The notes below the pieces were generated by a model that saw only the letters and a list, made by a program, of their open reading frames with translations, did not search any database and was not told the DNA's origin. A stretch of 64,000 bases of DNA. It comes from CAYNEO01 sp964396245. Lineage in GTDB: Bacteria > Zixibacteria > MSB-5A5 > GN15 > FEB-12. Positions 1-6,024 of the stretch are shown piece by piece. The stretch covers positions 1 to 64,000 of the forward strand of contig CAYNEO010000017.1 in assembly GCA_964396245.1 (NCBI GenBank), given 5' to 3'. The translations under genes were made by a program, and so were the position numbers. The stretch's first letter is position 1; each line of letters begins with the position of its first letter.

Positions 1-1079
1 GTGTGGTTGACATCCCACAATAACCCCGCAATCAAGCCCGCCGGTAAGGCGCCCAGACTTACCAGCGTATGATACGAGCCGAGAGCGGTCCCGCGCGCAT
101 GCTCCGGCGCCAGGTCGGAAACATAGGCCCGCTCGGTCGCATTCACGAACGCATAGCAGACGCCATACAACACAAACAATCCGATCAACTGCCAGACGGC
201 GCCGGCGAACTCGAAGCCGAGCGAGGTCGCCGCGAAGAGGGCGTAGCCGATTATCAGCACCGGGCGGCGGCCGATACGGTCGGAGAGCTTGCCGGCCGGT
301 ATCGCCATGGCGGTGTAGGAGATGTTGTAGAGGGTGTAGAGCAGAATCGGCGCGCCCACCGAGAGCAGTCCGCCGAAGAAATCTTTCGCCTTCAGCACGA
401 AAAACATGTAGCTGAAATTGGCCAGGGCGAACAGGGTGGCGACGGCGAAGAACATTTTCAGCGGCGACGAGAAGCCCTTGAGCTGGAGGGTGAATTTCTT
501 TTTCGCTTCCGGGATGGCGGCGGAATAATCACGGACAAAGATGAGCGGGATGAGAGAGAAAAAGCCGATGCCGCCGGCGATGAGGAAGATGAGGGTGAAG
601 TCGAATTTCAGCAGGTAGTAGAACAGGAAGGCCAGCAGGGTGCCGAGAATGGCGCCGCCGCTGTCGAACGCGCGATGGACGCCGAACCATTTGCCGCGCG
701 TTTTCTTATCGGTCGAACCGGCCAACAGCGAATCGCGCGGGGCGGAACGGATACCCTTGCCGAGACGTTCGGTGGCGCGCAGGATGAGGACGTGCGGCCA
801 GACGGAGGCGATGGCGAGGAGGATTTTCGATATCTGGGCGATCAGGTAGCCGGAGAAAATGAACGGGATGCGCTTGTTGAGACGGTCGGACCAGTAACCA
901 GCGGCCACTTTGAACATGCCGGCAATGCTCTCGCCGACGCCGGAAATCAGGCCGACGGCGAAGCCGGTGCCGCCGATGGCGGTGATGAAGAAGGGGAGAA
1001 GGGGGATGATGATTTCGCTGGCGGTGTCGTTGATGAAGCTGACTACGCCGAGCCAGATGACATTGCGTTTGCGGGTCAT
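1..1079 (-). CDS. MFS transporter, cut by the window edge
   Basis: The reading frame opens at an ATG (first base 1079) and runs off the left edge after about 359 codons without a stop, so the C-terminus is missing. The translation starts MTRKRNVIWLGVVSFINDTA and continues as alternating hydrophobic helices. A loop motif of the GYWSDRLNKR type follows TM2 and another, GKLSDRIGRRP, lies in the second half; both are the conserved cytoplasmic loops of the major facilitator superfamily. It should be an inner-membrane secondary transporter; the substrate cannot be read from the sequence. A GGAG lies about 13 bases before the ATG, a weak ribosome site. The plus strand across the same region is open for 340 codons, but that protein is rich in charged low-complexity sequence and is a shadow. 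Confidence 0.85.
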   Translation of the reverse strand, partial: MTRKRNVIWLGVVSFINDTASEIIIPLLPFFITAIGGTGFAVGLISGVGESIAGMFKVAAGYWSDRLNKRIPFIFSGYLIAQISKILLAIASVWPHVLILRATERLGKGIRSAPRDSLLAGSTDKKTRGKWFGVHRAFDSGGAILGTLLAFLFYYLLKFDFTLIFLIAGGIGFFSLIPLIFVRDYSAAIPEAKKKFTLQLKGFSSPLKMFFAVATLFALANFSYMFFVLKAKDFFGGLLSVGAPILLYTLYNISYTAMAIPAGKLSDRIGRRPVLIIGYALFAATSLGFEFAGAVWQLIGLFVLYGVCYAFVNATERAYVSDLAPEHARGTALGSYHTLVSLGALPAGLIAGLLWDVNH

Positions 1080-1119
1080 GGGGATTGCTAGACTCCGTTC
1101 ATTTGGTCTGTTCAGAAAT

Positions 1120-1174
1120 GCCATGTCGGGTTTCTTGCTCGCTCGCCTCACGGCGATCTCGCAGCGGAACCCGA
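1120..1174. repeat. 55-bp sequence repeated on both sides of the scaffold gap (left copy)
   Basis: These 55 bases are identical to 1275-1329. They contain an imperfect inverted repeat (CGGGTTTC near the start, GGAACCCG near the end) around a smaller tcgcc/ggcga hairpin. Length and position suggest a k-mer-sized contig overlap left by an assembler, possibly within a dispersed hairpin repeat. Confidence 0.85.
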
Positions 1175-1274
1175 NNNNNNNNNNNNNNNNNNNNNNNNNN
1201 NNNNNNNNNNNNNNNNNNNNNNNNNNNNNNNNNNNNNNNNNNNNNNNNNNNNNNNNNNNNNNNNNNNNNNNNNN
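1175..1274. other. assembly gap of 100 N
   Basis: Exactly 100 N, the usual placeholder for a gap of unknown size. Because the same 55 bp flank it, the real gap may be zero and the flank should perhaps be counted once. Nothing can be annotated across it. The surrounding 1080-1490 interval shows no convincing gene. Confidence 0.97.
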
Positions 1275-1329
1275 GCCATGTCGGGTTTCTTGCTCGCTCG
1301 CCTCACGGCGATCTCGCAGCGGAACCCGA
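1275..1329. repeat. 55-bp sequence repeated on both sides of the scaffold gap (right copy)
   Basis: Identical to 1120-1174 over all 55 bases; the sequences diverge immediately outside it. See the left copy for the hairpin it contains. Confidence 0.85.
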
Positions 1330-1490
1330 TCTACGTCCGGTTTTCCGTTGAGGGGTATTATAACACACGGCGGCCCTTCGTCAAGCACAGGAAAAGCCCA
1401 CTCCTCTCAAGAAGCGAGGAAGGGAACATTTGGCGACGGTGTCGATTTTAGGGGTATCGGGGCGGGAGTTCATTGCGAGGATTCGTCACT

Positions 1491-1955
1491 ATGGCTACGT
1501 CCAATGCGCTTGCGAGGTTGATGGTCGGGACGAATGCGAGGGTTCTCAGCCTGTGCCTGTTTCTTCTGCGGGGGACGGTGGGGGTAGTGCTGTTCATGAC
1601 CGGCGCCGGGAAGGTGTTTGGATGGTTCGGCGGTTTGGGGATGGCCACCACACTGGAGTTCTACGCCAAGTCGGGATTCAGTGCGCCGCTGGCGTATCTG
1701 AGCATATACACGGAGTTGATCGGCGGGGTCCTGCTGGTGTTGGGACTGCTGACCCGTCCGGCGGCGTTTGCTGTGATGATCAACATGCTGGTAGCGACGA
1801 TTTCGATGTGGCCGAGAGGGTTTATTGTGGGCGGGGCGGCGTTTCCCTTCAGTTTTCTGGTCAGCGCGATCATTATTCTGCTGGCGGGGCCGATGGCGTA
1901 CAGCGTGGATGCGTGGCTGATGCGGCCCGGTGAGGCGGGGAGAGGGGCGGGCTAG
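1491..1955 (+). CDS. DoxX-family integral membrane protein
   Basis: The protein is about 154 residues with four predicted membrane segments: around LFLLRGTVGVVLFMTGAGKV, then a segment starting YLSIYTELIGGVLLV, then AFAVMINMLVATISMW, then FSFLVSAIIILLAG. The G.GK.. turn after TM1, the E in TM2 and the .GL.TRPAA loop are typical of the DoxX/DoxD-like family. That family comprises small inner-membrane proteins linked to quinone or redox processes; a precise role cannot be assigned. I chose the ATG at 1491, preceded by GCGAGG about 10 bases upstream. A TTG at 1473 would add six residues. It stands alone between the assembly gap and a convergent gene. Confidence 0.8.
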   Translation: MATSNALARLMVGTNARVLSLCLFLLRGTVGVVLFMTGAGKVFGWFGGLGMATTLEFYAKSGFSAPLAYLSIYTELIGGVLLVLGLLTRPAAFAVMINMLVATISMWPRGFIVGGAAFPFSFLVSAIIILLAGPMAYSVDAWLMRPGEAGRGAG

Positions 1956-2060
1956 TTTTCGGGGCGCATTATGGAACGAGGAGACCCTTCGACAGGCTCA
2001 GGGTGACTTGATTGTAGCCGGCTCATATTTCATTTGGGGGTGGGTGATGTATTGATACAG

Positions 2061-2081
2061 GCACTTCCGGGGCAGAAGTGC
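2061..2081. repeat. intergenic hairpin, family copy A
   Basis: GCACTTC (2061-2067) and GAAGTGC (2075-2081) form a perfect 7-bp stem with loop cggggca, followed by gctac. It is related to the hairpin at 29449-29472. The preceding bases (about 1983-2010) carry a ccttcgacaggctcagggtg string, also of intergenic-repeat type. Confidence 0.6.
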
Positions 2082-2106
2082 GCTACATAGCTTGTTCAAG
2101 TTCCAA

Positions 2107-2925
2107 TCATTCCCCGAACATGATGCCGATGCCGAAGCGGGTCAGGTTTTTCTTGTAGTCGACGAGACTTTCGCCCCAGCCGTGGGAGATCCTGAATACC
2201 AGATAACTTCCGACGCCCTTTGGCACGGGGATGTTGTAGTTGAAGACTACGCCGGCGCGGCCGGTGTTAAAATTACCCTCGAGGTCCAGGTGGCAGGTGT
2301 GATGCCACGGAAACCGGTAGAAGAAATGAAGGTCGGTGTAGCCGAGGTAGTCGGTGATGTCGGGGTTATCGTCGCCTTCGGCATCGAGGGGATTCACCTT
2401 GTCGCCTTCGGGAACGCGATAGCGGACTTTCAGGTAGACGAGCCAGTCTGACCGGAAATAGTATGGGGCGGCGTAGAAGAGGTTCCAGCTTCGCGAGACC
2501 GGCGGAATCTGTCCGTTTGATTCGTGCTCGAAACCGAGGTCCACGCCGAGCAGGCCGCCCTGGAAGGGGAGACGGTTGCTTCGATAGAAGAATTCGGGGT
2601 TGTAATTGGTTTCGCGAAAAGGCGCCGAGTTCTTGGCGTCAAAGGCCTGCCAGAAAGATATCTGCGAGTAAGCAAAATAGAACGGCGTGTGAAAGATGCG
2701 GTATTTGGCGCTGATCTGGAACACCGCCTCGGTCTGGGCGCCGTCGAACTCGTTAGAGATGGTGGCCGGAAGCATGAACATCTCTTTATGGAGGCTGAGA
2801 CCGGTGCGGGTGCTTATCCACTGGAAACTTGCCGTATCCTGTTGGGCGTTGACGCCGGCGGCGGTCGCGAGCAAGGCCAGAAAGAGGGCAAGAAGTCGAA
2901 GCCCGGCACGGACAGAGGGTATCAT
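2107..2925 (-). CDS. pldA: outer-membrane phospholipase A1 (OMPLA type)
   Basis: About 272 residues with a signal peptide (MIPSVRAGLRLLALFLALLA, then GVNAQ). The OMPLA signature is present: EHESNG supplies the catalytic His134 and Ser136, and SRSWN supplies Asn148. Their spacing (2 and 12 residues) matches His142-Ser144-Asn156 of the E. coli enzyme. The rest alternates polar and aromatic residues as in a 12-strand barrel. The family hydrolyses phospholipids that have strayed to the outer leaflet of the outer membrane, after calcium-dependent dimerisation. The start is at 2925, with GGAGG seven bases upstream; the frame is open further upstream, but that would put charged residues before the signal peptide. 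It is transcribed alone and converges on DoxX. Confidence 0.88.
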   Translation of the reverse strand: MIPSVRAGLRLLALFLALLATAAGVNAQQDTASFQWISTRTGLSLHKEMFMLPATISNEFDGAQTEAVFQISAKYRIFHTPFYFAYSQISFWQAFDAKNSAPFRETNYNPEFFYRSNRLPFQGGLLGVDLGFEHESNGQIPPVSRSWNLFYAAPYYFRSDWLVYLKVRYRVPEGDKVNPLDAEGDDNPDITDYLGYTDLHFFYRFPWHHTCHLDLEGNFNTGRAGVVFNYNIPVPKGVGSYLVFRISHGWGESLVDYKKNLTRFGIGIMFGE

Positions 2926-2985
2926 GGATCGGTCCTCCATTTGATCCGCGCTGCAACCGGTTGGTGGCGTGGTGCGGAGTGACAA

Positions 2986-3297
2986 GTGTTGTGGATACAG
3001 ATCAATGTAGGAGCATGGTCGATTCTGTCAAGGTTTAACCGTGCGGCCGCGACGAATGAGGACTATTATGTTGACATTTATCCGCATGTGCGATAGGTTG
3101 AAAAAGAACGGGGGCTTTTTTGCTGGTAGAGGGTGTCGGTGAGGCAACGTGCGGGGGAGCGTTATATCAGCCGCACTGTATTTACCCGGCGACACGATTT
3201 CGGACAGGCGAGGGTGATCGTTCAATTTAAGCATATATGACGCGAGTTGCAGCCGACTATATCAAGCTGACACACATATCCGAAAGAGAGGTCCTCA
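2986..3297. other. 312-bp intergenic region
   Basis: Lies between the divergent OMPLA gene and the gene at 3298. It contains a TTGACA promoter-like site (annotated separately) and an AAAAAG/CTTTTT inverted repeat near 3101-3122. A minus-strand open stretch (3028-3234) has no ribosome site and no recognisable protein character. No convincing gene. Confidence 0.6.
3071..3099 (+). promoter_or_regulatory. candidate sigma-70-type promoter
   Basis: TTGACA (3071-3076), a 17-base spacer, then TAGGTT (3094-3099). The -35 is consensus and the -10 is weak. If used, it would give a leader of about 190 bases before the gene at 3298. This is pattern matching only. Confidence 0.3.
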
Positions 3298-4194
3298 ATG
3301 CAACGCCGATCCCGCATTTTGTTCCCGTTGGGGATTGTGGCATGTCTCCTGTTCGCCGCTTCTATTCAGGCCGAGATTTCTTCCGACAAACTCAAACCGC
3401 CGGAACCGGGGATGGTTCAGCGGCTGACTCTCAACGACGGTTCCACGCTAATCGGGAAGATAACCGCAGTAGGTGACGAGGATGTGACGTTCCAGTCCAG
3501 CATGGGTGAGATGACGATCAAGAAGGAGAACATCAAATCCATCGAGGAGATGCCGGAATCGTCCTACAAGGGCGGCAAGTACTGGTACCCGAATCCGAAC
3601 CAGACACGGTTGTTGATCGGGCCGACGGCGCGGACGTTACCGCCGGGCAAGGGGTACCTGTTCGACATAATGATATTCTTTCCCGGTGCGGCGATTGGCG
3701 TTACGAAGAATTTTATGATCTCGGGCGGAGGGTCGATATTCCCGGGCGTCGACGATCAGCTGCTTTATTTCATCCCGAAGATTGGAGTCGGGATCAACGA
3801 ACAACTCGATGTAGCGGCCAGTGTGGTCGTGCTTTATCTGCTTGACGAAGCGGCGTTTCTGGGGATGGGTACGATGACGTTTGGAGAGCCGGATTACAGC
3901 CTGACGGCGGGATTGGCGCTGGCGTGGACCGACGAGGAGCTGCAGGATGAGCCGGCCTGGACCATCGGTGGCGAGTATCGGTTCGCGCGTCGCCTGTCGC
4001 TGGTTGCCGAGGGGTGGTATATCCCGGGCACTGACGGCGCTAAAATGTTCATGCCGGCGATACGGTTTTTCGGCGAGCAAATGACGCTTGATTTCGGGAT
4101 GGGTTTCGGCAGCGGCAACGATGACGACGATCCTTACGATAGTGATGATGATGCGAGCTGGATTCCGTATCTTGATTTTGTCTGGAATTTCTGA
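3298..4194 (+). CDS. exported protein: small beta N-domain plus outer-membrane-barrel-like domain, function unknown
   Basis: 298 residues. A signal peptide (to SIQA) is followed by a short domain at about residues 35-85 (RLTLNDGSTLIGKITAVGDE, then VTFQSSMGEMTIKKENIKSI) that reads as a small SH3/Sm-like beta barrel. Domains of this look recur in exported proteins of Bacteroidota-like phyla. Residues 110-298 consist of amphipathic strands with Gly-rich turns (GISG-type) and end WIPYLDFVWNF, with a terminal aromatic as in outer-membrane barrels. A very acidic loop (NDDDDPYDSDDD) precedes the final strand and could bind cations. A GAGAGG precedes the ATG. A strong terminator follows, so the gene is probably monocistronic. 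Confidence 0.7.
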   Translation: MQRRSRILFPLGIVACLLFAASIQAEISSDKLKPPEPGMVQRLTLNDGSTLIGKITAVGDEDVTFQSSMGEMTIKKENIKSIEEMPESSYKGGKYWYPNPNQTRLLIGPTARTLPPGKGYLFDIMIFFPGAAIGVTKNFMISGGGSIFPGVDDQLLYFIPKIGVGINEQLDVAASVVVLYLLDEAAFLGMGTMTFGEPDYSLTAGLALAWTDEELQDEPAWTIGGEYRFARRLSLVAEGWYIPGTDGAKMFMPAIRFFGEQMTLDFGMGFGSGNDDDDPYDSDDDASWIPYLDFVWNF

Positions 4195-4213
4195 GATAAA
4201 CGATATGCAAAGC

Positions 4214-4247
4214 AAACGGCAGGACCTTTCGGGGTCCTGCCGTTTTT
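4214..4247 (+). terminator. rho-independent terminator
   Basis: A perfect 13-bp stem, aaacggcaggacc (4214-4226) with ggtcctgccgttt (4233-4245), loop tttcgg, ends in a T run. It ends the gene at 3298-4194. The A-rich left arm could also serve the convergent gene, which ends at 4286. Confidence 0.9.
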
Positions 4248-4285
4248 CATTTGGGGCAAGAGAGAGTTACCGGCGCACGTGATGG

Positions 4286-5347
4286 CTATCTAATATAGTC
4301 CCAGGCTGAGCCGGTCCAACGAGCGACAGTCCTGTCGCGGCCGTTCACGATGAACCCGCCGGCGGCCCAGAGCTCTCCATCGAAGATCGTGACGGCTTCC
4401 ACGTGTCCGGCAATGCCGGAGCCGAATGCCTGCCAGGTGGTTCCGTTCCAGTGGGCGATATTGTTAGTCGCGGTCGTACCGGCGCGGTTGAACTGCCCGG
4501 CGGCGACGAGTTCGGAATTAAATATCTCGAAGTCAAACACCCAGCCCCAGTCAGTGCCGTTGTAGCTGAGACCCGCTCCGAAGCCCTGCCAGCCACTGTT
4601 GTAAGTAGCGATGGAGAAGATTTGGCCGCCGGCGATGGAATCAAAGGTGCCGCCAATCACGAGATTATTGGCATAAACTGTCATGGCATCAATAGAACCA
4701 TTGGGTTCCGCCTTCGGCTCCAACCAGGCGGAGCCGTTCCATGCAGAGTAACGGCCCTGGCCGTTGTCCACGCCACCCGCCACAAGGTTGCCGCCTTGCG
4801 TGGTCAGGCTAAACACGGTGAACGAGACGCCGGAACCAATGGCGTGCCAGGCGCCACCGTACCAGGCGGCAATGTTATGGGCAGTGACACCGCCGACCGA
4901 GGTAAAGGCGCCGCCGATGATTACCCAGCCGTTGTAGACAGTCATGGCATAGGCGTGGCCCTCGATTCCGGAGCCCATGGCATGCCAGGTTGAACCGTCC
5001 CAATAGGCCATATCGTTCGCGGAGACACCGCCGATGGTGGTAAACGAGCCGGTGACGTACAGGTTGTTGTTATAGCTGAGTATTCGATACACGGTGCTGT
5101 CCACTCCGGGGGCGATGTCGGTCCAGGTCGAGCCGTTCCAGCTTCGGAGGAATGGCTGGTCAGCCGTGGAGAATCCCATGATTTCACCGGCGGTGATCAG
5201 CTGATTGTTGAAAGTAGTCATGTCCCAGACTTCATCGAAGGTATCATTGTCGTCGGGGTTAGTGCCGTTGTCATCGCCGCAGGCAAAGAACAGGCCGGTT
5301 AGAATGATGACGGTACCCAGGATGGTGAATTTAACGATGCGTAGCAT
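4286..5347 (-). CDS. lipoprotein with propeller-like WNG/W repeats
   Basis: 353 residues from the ATG at 5347, which has AGGAGG five bases upstream. The N-terminus is a lipoprotein signal ending LFFAC, with lipid-anchored Cys23 followed by an acidic tether (GDDNGTNPDDN). The rest is about seven to eight imperfect repeats of roughly 40 residues. Each carries W.G..W...GSG, then a hydrophobic strand such as AMTVYNGWVIIGG, then AFTSVGG. The pattern resembles Kelch- or delta-60-type beta-propeller repeats, which usually act as binding scaffolds; no catalytic motif is seen. The 'TNP' after the lipobox is common in lipoproteins of this bacterial group. Cell-surface or periplasmic; partner unknown. 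Confidence 0.75.
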   Translation of the reverse strand: MLRIVKFTILGTVIILTGLFFACGDDNGTNPDDNDTFDEVWDMTTFNNQLITAGEIMGFSTADQPFLRSWNGSTWTDIAPGVDSTVYRILSYNNNLYVTGSFTTIGGVSANDMAYWDGSTWHAMGSGIEGHAYAMTVYNGWVIIGGAFTSVGGVTAHNIAAWYGGAWHAIGSGVSFTVFSLTTQGGNLVAGGVDNGQGRYSAWNGSAWLEPKAEPNGSIDAMTVYANNLVIGGTFDSIAGGQIFSIATYNSGWQGFGAGLSYNGTDWGWVFDFEIFNSELVAAGQFNRAGTTATNNIAHWNGTTWQAFGSGIAGHVEAVTIFDGELWAAGGFIVNGRDRTVARWTGSAWDYIR

Positions 5348-5589
5348 ACACGCCTCCTCAGCAGAAGTATACAAACGATTTAGTAGTATTCTCTGTCGTC
5401 GGCTCAATGACTCTCGAAGAATTGAATTATCGGCCTACTGAATTGATCGTTGTGACCGGTTCCTACGGACACGGTGCTGAGGAAATGGCGAGTTGCCGTT
5501 TAGATCGTAGTATCCACATTTGATCAGCGCCGGATGTGTTGTTACTTCAACGTAACTGATAGTGGATGTATCTGTCAAGATAAAACGAC

Positions 5590-5612
5590 GCAAGCGCCTG
5601 CCTTACGCAGGC
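5590..5612 (-). terminator. hairpin downstream of the 5627-5944 gene, candidate terminator
   Basis: CGCCTGC and GCAGGCG pair around a 5-base loop just beyond the stop of the minus-strand gene. On that strand TTTT follows only about 10 bases later, so terminator activity is uncertain. It could equally be one of the intergenic hairpin repeats. Confidence 0.4.
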
Positions 5613-5626
5613 GGTCGACTCCCGAG

Positions 5627-5944
5627 TTACGGATAGATGATGAGGATGGGCCGTGAACCTTCGGCTTCATCATTTGTCCTGGCTACCTTTGCCGTAAACG
5701 GAAAGGCCGTGTAGGATTCAAGTCCTTTGGCGAGAGTGAAGCTCCTGTCTGACTTAGGGTCAAGTGTCGCGGGGTCTTCCTTCGTTTCTTCGAACGGCCA
5801 ATTCTTGAAATGCAGTTCGATGCCATCGTTCATGCAATTAACGAAGGTTATGGCGTCACCCTGACGGCCGCCGCATACGGCCGGGTAAATACGGCGCCAG
5901 TTTGGTTCGCGATCATCGCTGTAAATTGTCACGAAGTTCGGCAT
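5627..5944 (-). CDS. small hypothetical protein, about 105 aa
   Basis: The protein begins MPNFVTIYSDDREPNWRRIY and has no signal peptide or membrane segment. The ATG has a clear AGGAGG site seven to eight bases upstream, and codon use looks like its neighbours, so it is probably real. The sequence alternates beta-like strands (DAITFVNCMNDGIELHF, SFTLAKGLESYTAFPF, ILIIYP), which could form a small cupredoxin-like or immunoglobulin-like sandwich. The metal ligands of a blue-copper site are not visible. It lies just downstream of the kinase gene on the same strand (80-base gap) and may be cotranscribed with it. Function unknown. Confidence 0.55.
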   Translation of the reverse strand: MPNFVTIYSDDREPNWRRIYPAVCGGRQGDAITFVNCMNDGIELHFKNWPFEETKEDPATLDPKSDRSFTLAKGLESYTAFPFTAKVARTNDEAEGSRPILIIYP

Positions 5945-6024
5945 GTCACTTCCTCCTTAGTAATGAGTTCTTGTCGTGTGCTCTTTTTATCCGGATTCCG
6001 AAACGTGCTGAGAATCGATCATAG

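Noticed and set aside
69..1091. Long plus-strand open frame opposite the MFS transporter
   Set aside because: It is 340 codons, but the product is low-complexity and charged, while the opposite strand gives a clean MFS protein. It is a shadow of GC-rich codon use.
1983..2010. ccttcgacaggctcagggtg string as a regulatory site
   Set aside because: A single copy in the window, no symmetry and no nearby gene start. It looks like a common intergenic repeat remnant; not called as a feature on its own.
3637..4215. Minus-strand open frame of 192 codons opposite the 3298-4194 gene
   Set aside because: Arg/His-rich with no ribosome site and no family; the plus-strand gene has a signal peptide and ribosome site.
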